Of a stretch of DNA of 64,000 bases, positions 38,834 to 47,634 are shown in pieces (position 1 is the first letter of the stretch; the number at the start of each line of letters is the position of its first letter). The stretch lies in assembly GCF_009676955.1 (NCBI RefSeq), contig NZ_CP045696.1:2499001-2563000 (forward strand), written 5' to 3'. The DNA comes from Sodaliphilus pleomorphus (lineage in GTDB: Bacteria > Bacteroidota > Bacteroidia > Bacteroidales > Muribaculaceae). The notes under the pieces are model-generated. The model was not told the DNA's origin and made no database searches. It saw nothing but the letters and a program-made list of their open reading frames with translations. A program made the translations under genes and the position numbers.

Positions 38834-41800
38834 TTATTTCACAAGTATCTTGCTTGCACGGCTGGTGCCGTTGCTGTACACGTCGCGCTTGATATAGACG
38901 CCGGCGCCTGTTGGGCGCTCGGTGCCATAGTTCACGCCGTTGATGCCTATGTATTCACTCCTCACGATGGCAGCGTTGGTGTTCACGTCGGTCACGCCAG
39001 TGGTGTGTGTCACATTGAAGGTGTAGGTCTTGGTGAGCTGCCCAAAGGTCTTGGTGAGCCAAGCCTCGCCTGCACTTGTGGTGTAGACCGTGTTGCCGTC
39101 GATATAGAGGTTGCTGCTGCTCGTCCACACAGTGGAGTCGGGCGTGCCTATGGTGAGGCATTGCGTCACACTTTCGGGGGTGTCGCCCTGCGCCAGTACG
39201 GGCACTGCTGCATACCAGCCGCACAGCTCGTTGTAGTTGGCAGCGAGTGTGGGATACATGCCTGGCTTGAGTGCCCAGGCCTCGCCCAGGGCTGCGCTCA
39301 CCAGTTGGCTGGTGGGCAGTGCGGTCACTTGCCAAGTGTCGGCCTGGCCGGTGGCGGCGGCAGCCTTCACAGTGGGATTCACATCGCTGTCGTAGTAGCA
39401 GTTGGCCACTACGAGACCCGTGGTGTCGCGCATCACGATGTTGCCAGCATTCACATTGCCAGGCACCACAATCTTGCCGGCATTGTAGCAGTTGGTGATT
39501 GACAGGCGCTCACCGTCGTCGTTGGCGCCGAAGCCCGAGCCGGCAATGCCGCCCACGTTCTGGTTGGCCGTGAGGGTACCCATGTTGTAGCAGTCCTTGA
39601 TGGTGGCGCGGCCGTAGCCGTAGATGCCGCCCACGATGCCAAAGTCGCTGTCGGAGCTGTAACTCGAGGTCACGTCGCCCAGGTTGTAGCAGCGCTCGAT
39701 GGTGCCAGTGCCTATGCCGACAAAGCCGCCCACGCCGTAGCCCGACGACTCGACGTTGCCGCTGTTCCAGCAATCGGTGGCTGTGCCCGAGAGGCTTGCA
39801 GCGAAGCCGCCGGCCCAGTTGCCGCTGCTCAGCACGTTGCCTGTGTTGTAGCAACTGTCGACGTCGACCATCTCGTCGATGTCGCAGGCAAAGCCCGATG
39901 CATCCCTCACTGCTATCACATCGCCCGTGTTGTAGCAACGGGTCACGCGTGTGGTGTAGCCCTCGTCGCCCTCGATGTCGATGAGCAAGCCGGCGCACGA
40001 GTCATCGGTGCCGGTGATGTTGCCTGTGTTGTAGCAGTCGATGAGCTGTGCGCCCTTCTTCATTTGTCCAGCCACGCCTGCAATGTAGTCCTCACCCTCG
40101 AGGTCTACATCGTTGTGGCAGCCTATCATCACCATCGAGCCGGCATTCCTGTCCATGCCGGCCAGGATGCCTGCGGTGGGATAGGACGTGCTGGTGAGCT
40201 TGCCCTGGTTGCTGCAATACAGTATCGAGTCGTTGCCCATGGCATAGGCCACGATGCCTGCCACGTTTGATGCACCGCTCACTGCGCCGTAGTTGGTGCA
40301 ATTGCTCACATTGCCAGCACTTGCCGCCACGATGCCGCCAGCATAGTTCTTGGTGCCAGTCACCTTGCCGTGGTTCTCGCAATTGTCGATGAGGCTGCCG
40401 TTGCGCTGGTCGCAAGCGATGCCGGCTGCATAGGTGCCGTTGTTGGTCACCGAGCCATAGTTCTTGCAGTCGATGATGCGGCTGCCCATGTAGGCCATGG
40501 CGGCGATACCGGCAGCATAGCCGCTCTTGTAGCACAGCACGTCGGCCTTGTTCACGCAGTTCTTGATGGTGCCCCACAGCTGGCCTGCAAAGCTTGAGGT
40601 GTAGTCGTAGCCAGTGAACTTGCCGCTGGCGATGGTCAAGTCGTGGATGTTGCCGTTGCTGCCCACGCTCTTGAACAGCGACACATAGCTCACAACGCCA
40701 GTCTCGTAGACGGCCGTCACGTTGCTGAAGGTCTTGCCGTTGCCGTCGAAGTCGGCATTGAACCTCACGGGAGCTTCCGACACGGGCGTGTAGTCGACGC
40801 CTGTGAAGTCGATGTCGTTCATCACCTTGAAGTGGCGGTTGTTGAAGGCAAATTTCTCAACGTTGGTCAAGCGGGCCAGCTTCTGCATGTCGGCCACGGT
40901 CTTGATTTGGTAGGGATCATCGCTTGTGCCCTTGCCCTCAAAGAAGTTGGGCATGGCGCGCAGTGCTATCACCTTGTTGTAGCCGCCAAGTGTGGCGGTG
41001 AGGGTGTCGCGGGCGCTGGTGGTGTCGTTGGCGACGGCCACCTTGAGTGCCTGCCCGTCGATGGTGAAGTTGCTGTTCTTGGCCAGCGTCCACACCAGGC
41101 TGTCGGCCTTGTAGAGGGTGCCGGCGCTTGTCACGTCGTCGACATTGTCGGCCGCAGCCAGGGTCACCACCATCTTGCGCTGGGCCACAGCGCGAGCCTC
41201 GTCCTTAAACTGCTTGCGCACGGGGTACTGGCCTGCCACGTAGTCGTAGTCGTCGCCCGATAGGCCGGCAAGTGCCTTGCCGCTGGTGAGCTCGGCGGTG
41301 CTCAGTGCCGTCACGCCCTTGCAGGGTGCCTCGGCCACAGCGCCGTAGTAGGCAAGCTGGCCGTCGTAGTAGTTGTTGCTCGATGCGGTGTAGTTGTCGC
41401 TTATGGCCTGCGCACCTATCGCACCGTTTTCGACGCGAGTGTTGGCACACTCAATGATGCCGTAGTTGAGGTTGCCGCTCAAGTCGTTGGTCTTGGAGGT
41501 GGGCAGGTTGTAGAAGATGCCGCTCACGTAGTTTTCGCCCTTGACGGTGCCCGTGTTCACGTTGCCCGAAACGGCGACATCGCCGTCGGCTGTGGCATAG
41601 TTGGCACACGAGATGCCCGATGCATAGTTGAAGCCTGTCGTCTTATACAGGGAGTCGACCACCTCGACCGAGACGTTGCCGTCGTTCTGGCAGCCAGTCA
41701 CCTTGCCCTTGTTGTAGGCCACGATGCCTGCAGCATAGGTGCCGCCGCTCGTGATGTTGCCGGCGTTGTAGCAATTGCTCACGCTGCTGCCAGGCTGCTG

Positions 41801-44800
41801 ATAGCCCACGATGCCGGCTGCATAGGCGCTCATCGTGGTCACGTTGGCATAGTTGCGACAGTTTTGCACGGTGCCGTAGCTCATGCCCACAAACGGAGCC
41901 ACATAGCTCCAGCCGTAGAACTTGCAGTCGGCGCCCATGTTCAGGTTCTTGAGCACGCCGTTGCTGCCCAGGTAGCGTATGAAGCCGCCATAGGAGTAGG
42001 AGCCCGACGATGTGGGCTTGCCGTTGGCTGCCACTTTCACGCTGTCGATGCGCATCTTGTAGATGGTGTAGCCCTGGCCGTCATACTGGCCGTCGAAGAT
42101 GTGCTTGCTATTGTTGTCGCCCACGCCCACAAAGTCGGTGGCGTAGTTGAGGTCGATGTCGTTGGTCTGAATGAAGTAGTCGCCCATGAAGTTCTGGGCA
42201 TACTCGCTCACGCACTTCGACAGCATCATCAAGTCGTCGTGGTTGGATATCTTGTAGGGGTCCTCCTTGGTGCCACTGCCTGCAAACACGGCCGGGTTCA
42301 CTGTCTCGATGGTCACAATCTTGTTCAGGTTTACAAACTTGTCGTTGCTGGCCACGAGCATGTTGCTGCCGTTCACGTGCTTCAAGGTCACCTGGCGGCC
42401 GCTTATGCTCAGGCCGTCGGTCTCGGTGGTGGGTTGGCCGTTGCTGTCGAGGGCTTTCCACACCACGCTGTTGCTGGTCGACACGGTGAAGTTGTATTTC
42501 ACCTTCTTGCTGGTCTCGTTGTGGGTGAGCAGCATGGGCGAGGCGCTCAGCTTGGCTGCCTGCGTGGTTTCCATGCCCTTGAGGCGGGGATAGAGACCGC
42601 TGGTGTAGACCCAGTTGTCGGTGCTCAGCCCGTCGAGTGCAGTCTTTGCGGTCATGCTTGCCGTGAGCAGGGCATGAGCTGGCAGACTGTCGACGTTGAG
42701 GGCTGCGGTGTAGCCGTTGACCTGCACATCGTAGTAGCAGTTGAAGAAGGTGGCCGTGTCGCGGTCGACCTTGCCCGTGAAGTCCATGCAGTAGCCGTAG
42801 ATGCCTTGGGTCGCGGTCATGCTGCCCGTGAGCACTTGGCCCGAGTTGTAGCAGTTGTAGAAGTGCGACTTCCAGTCGCCCAGGCTCGACGGAGCCGAAA
42901 CATAGCCCACGATGCCGCCCACCTTCTCGGTGGGCTTGGTGTCCATTACCAAGTTGGAGTTGAAGCAGTTGGTCACTTCGGCCTGCGAGGTCATGCCCAC
43001 GACTCCGCCAGCCACGCCCACGCTGAACGAGTAGCTCGAGGTCTTGGGTGCTACGGTTGTGATCACACCTGCGTTGTAGCACTTGGTGATGGTGTCGTTG
43101 ATGGCACTGCCTATCACGCCGCCGGCATAACCATAGCCTATCTTGTCGTTGAGCGTGCCGCTGAAGTAGCTCTCGGTGAGCTGGCCGCCCACCTGGTCGC
43201 CCACAACGCCGCCCACGCCGCGATACAGCGTGTTTGACATGCCGGTCATTTCCACTTTGGCACTCGAGGAGCACGCTGTGAGGTTCGATTTCTCGACATA
43301 GCCGGCAACACCGCCTGTTGCGCCGTAACCGGCTATGTAGCCAGCGCTTGTGCAGTTATCGATGGCGCCCTCGTTGAGGTAGCCTACCACGAGGCCGCTG
43401 TGCAGACCGTAGGACTTCACATAGCCCTGTGTCACTTTCAGGTTGGTGAGCGTGCCGGCACTGTAGCCCACGATGCACGATGCATAGTCGCCGCGGGTGG
43501 TGATGGTCACGCTGTCGGCAGTGAGGTTCTTGTTCACGCTGCCTGCGCCGGCATTGCCTATGATACCCGAGTAGGGCATATTGCCCTGCTCAAAGCTCAC
43601 GTGGCTTATCGTGTGGTTGTCGCCATCGAGGATGCCATCAAATGACTTGCCGTCGTACATGCCAGCCGGACGCCACTTGCCGGGCCGACCGGCCATGTCG
43701 ATGTCGGCACCCAGTTTCACATACTTGTCCTTGTAGCTTGTGCCCAGGTTCACACTCTCGGCAAAGGCTTCGAGCTGGGCTGGTGTGGCGATGACGTAGG
43801 GGTCGGCCTCGGTACCCGTGCCGCTCCAGTCGAGAGCCTTGGCGGCAGGATAGGTGACAATGCCGCTGTTGAAGGTGAAATCGGTGCTGCGATACACGCG
43901 GGCAAGCATATTGGAGGAGTAGATGCCTATGCTCCAGTTGCCCAGCTTGATCGACTGCTCGGTGCCAGTGCCCTTGATATAGGAGCCGTCGAGCATGTAC
44001 TTGGCTTTGTCGATGTCGGCTGCATAGCCCATGAAGTTGCCATATACGGCATTGGTAAACAGCACTTGCGGGGCGATGTCGACGCTCTTGTCGGCGTTGA
44101 GCATCACGTTCACAGCATTGCCTGTGTTGGCAAAGTTCATGATGGTGGCCTCGTTGTCGGCCGTCTGGTAGATGTAGACGGGATAAGTGGTTGTGCTGTC
44201 GACCTCGGCAACACCGCTCTTGGGCAGTGTGGTCACGATGGTGGCGCTTGCCGTGGCGTTGCATGGATAGAAGTCGCTCTGGCTGTAGGCTGCAAAGGCG
44301 TAGCCCTTGTACTGGCCGCTCACGACGAAGAGGCCCCAGCCGCCAATGCTGATGTTGCCCTTGTCGTCGACTTGGCCGCCTATCGTAGCCGTTGTCCTGT
44401 TGTCATACACTTTTTGGTCGTAGTCGACCTTGCAGAACCAAATGGGCCCGTAGGTCGCATGGTTGTAGACAAGCTGGGGGCGCAGGGTCGCTGTGCCTGT
44501 GGCAGCGTCGTAGCTGGCCACGATGGTGTCGGGAAACCCACCCAGGTTGAAAATCTGGATCGAGTCGGTGCCTAAGCGGGCGATGCGGCGTATGCCGCCT
44601 GTGGTCTTGTTGGCCGCTCCGCTGTAGTCAAACTCGGCGTAGTACGCATTGGCTGGCAAGGTGGCTGCCTTGTTGGCCTTCACGGTCTTGCGCGCTTCGG
44701 CGCTGGCGGCGAGTTGCCCCGCACTCCACCTGCCCTTGAGCAGGGTGGGCGTCTCAACTACGGGCACTTTCACCTGCTTCACATCGCGAGCTTGACTCTC

Positions 44801-44947
44801 TCCCTCGGTGGCGTTGAGCATGACGGTGTTCTCGGTCTCGTTGTTGCCCAAGAACTGCGTTACCTGCTCGATTCCCTTATTTTGTGCAACCACCAGTCCT
44901 GGCAGCATAATGCACAAAATAATGCCGATAAGTAGTTTTTTTGTCAT
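38834..44947 (-). CDS. Giant GLUG-repeat secreted surface protein
   Basis: 2037 residues from ATG 44947. Signal peptide MTKKLLIGIILCIMLPGLVV. After an N-terminal unknown domain (about 330 residues) come three long blocks (starting near LDWSGTGTEADPYVIATPAQ, VFAGSGTKEDPYKISNHDDL and FFEGKGTSDDPYQIKTVADM) each with a G(T)xxDPY start, as in GLUG/IgA-peptidase-like beta-helix proteins; within them dozens of short repeats such as GGVVGMTSQAEVTNCFNS and AGIVAYNKGKVTGCQNDGNV. C-terminal tail ends GVYIKRDVYSNGTSRASKILV, like a type IX sorting tail. Likely a beta-helical adhesin; no enzymatic domain seen. Gene is GC-rich and intact. Confidence 0.85.
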   Translation of the reverse strand: MTKKLLIGIILCIMLPGLVVAQNKGIEQVTQFLGNNETENTVMLNATEGESQARDVKQVKVPVVETPTLLKGRWSAGQLAASAEARKTVKANKAATLPANAYYAEFDYSGAANKTTGGIRRIARLGTDSIQIFNLGGFPDTIVASYDAATGTATLRPQLVYNHATYGPIWFCKVDYDQKVYDNRTTATIGGQVDDKGNISIGGWGLFVVSGQYKGYAFAAYSQSDFYPCNATASATIVTTLPKSGVAEVDSTTTYPVYIYQTADNEATIMNFANTGNAVNVMLNADKSVDIAPQVLFTNAVYGNFMGYAADIDKAKYMLDGSYIKGTGTEQSIKLGNWSIGIYSSNMLARVYRSTDFTFNSGIVTYPAAKALDWSGTGTEADPYVIATPAQLEAFAESVNLGTSYKDKYVKLGADIDMAGRPGKWRPAGMYDGKSFDGILDGDNHTISHVSFEQGNMPYSGIIGNAGAGSVNKNLTADSVTITTRGDYASCIVGYSAGTLTNLKVTQGYVKSYGLHSGLVVGYLNEGAIDNCTSAGYIAGYGATGGVAGYVEKSNLTACSSSAKVEMTGMSNTLYRGVGGVVGDQVGGQLTESYFSGTLNDKIGYGYAGGVIGSAINDTITKCYNAGVITTVAPKTSSYSFSVGVAGGVVGMTSQAEVTNCFNSNLVMDTKPTEKVGGIVGYVSAPSSLGDWKSHFYNCYNSGQVLTGSMTATQGIYGYCMDFTGKVDRDTATFFNCYYDVQVNGYTAALNVDSLPAHALLTASMTAKTALDGLSTDNWVYTSGLYPRLKGMETTQAAKLSASPMLLTHNETSKKVKYNFTVSTSNSVVWKALDSNGQPTTETDGLSISGRQVTLKHVNGSNMLVASNDKFVNLNKIVTIETVNPAVFAGSGTKEDPYKISNHDDLMMLSKCVSEYAQNFMGDYFIQTNDIDLNYATDFVGVGDNNSKHIFDGQYDGQGYTIYKMRIDSVKVAANGKPTSSGSYSYGGFIRYLGSNGVLKNLNMGADCKFYGWSYVAPFVGMSYGTVQNCRNYANVTTMSAYAAGIVGYQQPGSSVSNCYNAGNITSGGTYAAGIVAYNKGKVTGCQNDGNVSVEVVDSLYKTTGFNYASGISCANYATADGDVAVSGNVNTGTVKGENYVSGIFYNLPTSKTNDLSGNLNYGIIECANTRVENGAIGAQAISDNYTASSNNYYDGQLAYYGAVAEAPCKGVTALSTAELTSGKALAGLSGDDYDYVAGQYPVRKQFKDEARAVAQRKMVVTLAAADNVDDVTSAGTLYKADSLVWTLAKNSNFTIDGQALKVAVANDTTSARDTLTATLGGYNKVIALRAMPNFFEGKGTSDDPYQIKTVADMQKLARLTNVEKFAFNNRHFKVMNDIDFTGVDYTPVSEAPVRFNADFDGNGKTFSNVTAVYETGVVSYVSLFKSVGSNGNIHDLTIASGKFTGYDYTSSFAGQLWGTIKNCVNKADVLCYKSGYAAGIAAMAYMGSRIIDCKNYGSVTNNGTYAAGIACDQRNGSLIDNCENHGKVTGTKNYAGGIVAASAGNVSNCTNYGAVSGASNVAGIVAYAMGNDSILYCSNQGKLTSTSYPTAGILAGMDRNAGSMVMIGCHNDVDLEGEDYIAGVAGQMKKGAQLIDCYNTGNITGTDDSCAGLLIDIEGDEGYTTRVTRCYNTGDVIAVRDASGFACDIDEMVDVDSCYNTGNVLSSGNWAGGFAASLSGTATDCWNSGNVESSGYGVGGFVGIGTGTIERCYNLGDVTSSYSSDSDFGIVGGIYGYGRATIKDCYNMGTLTANQNVGGIAGSGFGANDDGERLSITNCYNAGKIVVPGNVNAGNIVMRDTTGLVVANCYYDSDVNPTVKAAAATGQADTWQVTALPTSQLVSAALGEAWALKPGMYPTLAANYNELCGWYAAVPVLAQGDTPESVTQCLTIGTPDSTVWTSSSNLYIDGNTVYTTSAGEAWLTKTFGQLTKTYTFNVTHTTGVTDVNTNAAIVRSEYIGINGVNYGTERPTGAGVYIKRDVYSNGTSRASKILVK

Positions 44948-45244
44948 GATGCTAAAAAGTTTAATGGATGATAAAAATGAGTAATAAAACTCTTTGGTTG
45001 TTGTTTTAAACAATTAGTGTTACAAAAATAATAAATTCTTTACAATAATTGTAGATCGCTAACAGATTGTGATAATCTAACTGTATGTTTTTTAACTTTT
45101 ATTATAATTCAAAGGTTTGTATTAACATTGCATTTTTCTTGCTTTTTCAATATTAATGGCGCGTTTTGCCGTTGTCCTGTTTTTTTTATAATTTTGGACT
45201 TAGATACATCATGAATTTTCAACCAAAACTAAATCCTTCTAAAT
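44948..45244. promoter_or_regulatory. Divergent intergenic region with glpK promoter
   Basis: 297 AT-rich bases between the divergent GLUG gene and glpK. For glpK (plus strand): -33 TTTG (45165-45168), 20 bases, -7 TAATTTTG (45189-45196), an exact consensus match, about 50 bases before the start. Toward the GLUG gene a TATTTTTG -7 candidate lies near 45021-45028. An inverted repeat AGATT...AATCT with flanking ACAG/CTGT (about 45063-45085) might bind a regulator. No ORF seen. Confidence 0.7.
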
Positions 45245-46735
45245 ATGGAAAAGTACATCTTAGCTTTAGATCAAGGCACCACAAGTTCGCGCGCCATCGT
45301 GTTTGACCACAACGGCTCCATTCGCTCGGCTGCGCAGAAGGAGTTCAGCCAGCATTTTCCTCAGCCTGGCTGGGTAGAGCACAACCCCAACGAGATATGG
45401 TCGAGCGAGGCAGCTGTGATTGCCGAGGCTATCTCGGCCATCGACATCAACGGCAAGAATATTGCCGGCATTGGCATCACCAACCAGCGTGAAACCACCA
45501 TCGTGTGGGACATCGATACCGAGGAGCCCGTCTACAATGCCATCGTGTGGCAAGACCGCCGCACGGCCAGCCTGTGCGACCAGCTCAAGGCCCAGGGCCT
45601 GGTCGACATGGTGCGGGAGAAGACGGGGCTCATCATCGATGCCTACTTCAGCGGCACCAAGATAAAGTGGATACTCGACAATGTGCCCGGCGCCCGCGAG
45701 CGTGCCGAGAAGGGCAAGCTGCGCTTTGGCAACGTCGACTCCTGGCTGGTGTGGCGCCTCACCCGCGGCGAGGTGCACGTGACCGATGTGACCAATGCCA
45801 GCCGCACCATGCTCTTCAACATTCACACGCTCAAGTGGGACGAGGACTTGCTCAAGCTGCTCGACATCCCTGTCTCGATGATGCCCGAGGTGAAATCGAG
45901 CAGCGAGGTGTATGGCCACACCAAGACCACGATTTTTGCCCACGAGGTGCCCATCTCGGGCATTGCCGGCGACCAGCAGGCCGCTCTCTTCGGGCAGATG
46001 TGTGTGGAGCCGGGTGCCATCAAGAATACCTATGGCACAGGCTGCTTTGTGATGCTCAACACGGGAGCCAGGCCTGTGCTTTCGCGCAACAACCTGCTCA
46101 CTACCATAGCCTGGAAGATCGGCGACAAGGTGAACTATGCACTTGAGGGCTCGATCTATGTGGGTGGCTCGGTGGTGCAATGGCTGCGCGATGGCCTGGG
46201 CATCATCAAGTCGAGCAGCGAGGTCGAGGAGCTGGCCAGCTCGGTGCCCGACAGCGGCGGTGTCTATTTTGTGCCTGCCCTCACCGGCCTGGCTGCCCCC
46301 TACTGGGACCAGTATGCTCGCGGTACGATTGTGGGCATCACGCGCGGCACCACAGCCGCCCACATTGCCCGTGCCGCTCTCGACGGTATCGCATTCCAGA
46401 CCTACGACATCGCTCAAGCCATGTCGAGAGATATGGGTGCGCCGCTCACCGAGCTCAAGGTCGACGGCGGGGCCTCGCGCAACAACCTGCTCATGCAATT
46501 CCAGGCCAACTTGCTTGACATCGATGTGGTGCGGCCCAAGGTGACCGAGACAACCGCGCTGGGCGCTGCCTATCTGGCTGGCCTGGCTGTGGGCTACTGG
46601 AACGACGTCGACGAGATAAAGAGCCAGTGGCAGGAGGAGCGGCGGTTTGCCCCCGTGGCCAACAAGCAGACCCTCGACGCTGCCAAGGCTGGCTGGGCCG
46701 ATGCCATTGCGCGCACGCTGTCTAAACGGCAGTAG
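45245..46735 (+). CDS. glpK: Glycerol kinase
   Basis: 496 residues, the usual length. Phosphorylates glycerol to glycerol-3-phosphate with ATP. FGGY kinase motifs: [19 protein letters not shown] at the start, [13 protein letters not shown], the substrate region [26 protein letters not shown] (phosphate loop) and the C-terminal [19 protein letters not shown]. Directly followed by the facilitator gene, 59 bases on. Residues for the classic binding pocket are all in place. Confidence 0.97.
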   Translation: MEKYILALDQGTTSSRAIVFDHNGSIRSAAQKEFSQHFPQPGWVEHNPNEIWSSEAAVIAEAISAIDINGKNIAGIGITNQRETTIVWDIDTEEPVYNAIVWQDRRTASLCDQLKAQGLVDMVREKTGLIIDAYFSGTKIKWILDNVPGARERAEKGKLRFGNVDSWLVWRLTRGEVHVTDVTNASRTMLFNIHTLKWDEDLLKLLDIPVSMMPEVKSSSEVYGHTKTTIFAHEVPISGIAGDQQAALFGQMCVEPGAIKNTYGTGCFVMLNTGARPVLSRNNLLTTIAWKIGDKVNYALEGSIYVGGSVVQWLRDGLGIIKSSSEVEELASSVPDSGGVYFVPALTGLAAPYWDQYARGTIVGITRGTTAAHIARAALDGIAFQTYDIAQAMSRDMGAPLTELKVDGGASRNNLLMQFQANLLDIDVVRPKVTETTALGAAYLAGLAVGYWNDVDEIKSQWQEERRFAPVANKQTLDAAKAGWADAIARTLSKRQ

Positions 46736-46794
46736 CTACACACACACACTCACTCACTACCTCTTTGTTTAATATAATTTTTTTCTTCACAGTT

Positions 46795-47529
46795 ATGGAA
46801 TGTTCTGTATTGACTAAGTTTGTGTTTGAATTGATAGGCACAATGGTGATGATATTGATGGGCGACGGCGTGTGTGCCTGCGTCACGCTCAACAAGAGCA
46901 AGGGCCAGAACTCGGGCTGGGTGGTTATCACTCTGGCCTGGGGTCTGGCCGTGATGTGCGGCGTGCTCATTGCCGGCCCCTACACAGGAGCTCATCTCAA
47001 CCCGGCAGTGACGCTGGGTCTGGCCATTGCCGGCCTTTTCCCCTGGAATTTGGTTGCCCCCTATGTGGTGGCGCAGATGATGGGAGGTGCACTGGGTGCC
47101 GTCATGGTATGGGCAGTGTACAAGGATCACTACGATGCCACCCCCGACGGCGATGCCAAGCTGGGCACCTTCTGCACGATACCTGCCATTCGCAACTACG
47201 GGCGCAATTGCTTTGTCGAGATGGTGGCCACCCTTGTGCTCGTGGGCATCATCATCGGGTTCAGCACAGCGGGCAACAAGGCGGGGCTTGCCGCTTTAGG
47301 CCCCATTCCAGTCACGTTGCTCATTGTGGCTCTGGGCATGTCGCTGGGCGGCCCCACAGGCTATGCGATGAATCCTGCCCGCGACCTCTCGCCGCGCATC
47401 GTGCATGCCTTGCTGCCCCTCAAGAACAAGCGCGACAGCGACTGGGCCTATGCCTGGGTGCCGGTGGTGGGTCCGCTCTTGGGTGCCGCCATTGCTGGCG
47501 CCTTGGGCCTGATATGGCTGGCTATATAG
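46795..47529 (+). CDS. glpF: Glycerol facilitator (MIP/aquaporin family)
   Basis: 245 residues from ATG 46795 (the upstream TTG in frame is disregarded). Six predicted membrane helices with both pore motifs: HLNPAVTLGLA and MNPARDLSPR, the second with Asp after Arg as in glyceroporins. It passes glycerol across the inner membrane for GlpK. Follows glpK with a short gap holding a CA-repeat-like stretch; one operon. Confidence 0.95.
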   Translation: MECSVLTKFVFELIGTMVMILMGDGVCACVTLNKSKGQNSGWVVITLAWGLAVMCGVLIAGPYTGAHLNPAVTLGLAIAGLFPWNLVAPYVVAQMMGGALGAVMVWAVYKDHYDATPDGDAKLGTFCTIPAIRNYGRNCFVEMVATLVLVGIIIGFSTAGNKAGLAALGPIPVTLLIVALGMSLGGPTGYAMNPARDLSPRIVHALLPLKNKRDSDWAYAWVPVVGPLLGAAIAGALGLIWLAI

Positions 47530-47564
47530 TGCTCTTTACGGCCTTGTAAGCAATAAATACAAAA

Positions 47565-47606
47565 GGGCGGTTGCACGCAACACACGCAGTGCAACCGCTC
47601 TCTTTT
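47565..47606 (+). terminator. Terminator between glpF and the GDPD gene
   Basis: GCGGTTGCAC / GTGCAACCGC (47567-47576, 47589-47598), perfect 10-bp stem and T-rich tail on the plus strand; serves the glpK-glpF operon and may also act for the convergent gene ending at 47635. Confidence 0.9.
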
Positions 47607-47634
47607 TATTTATGCAGCTTGGGGTGACAACCGT

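Noticed and set aside
45063-45085. CRP/catabolite site upstream of glpK
   Set aside because: The inverted repeat (AGATT...AATCT) does not match a TGTGA-N6-TCACA site. I kept it only as a possible regulator site.
46736-46760. CA-dinucleotide tract between glpK and glpF as a regulatory repeat
   Set aside because: Only a short irregular run, and glpF follows in the same operon. No sign of a second promoter.
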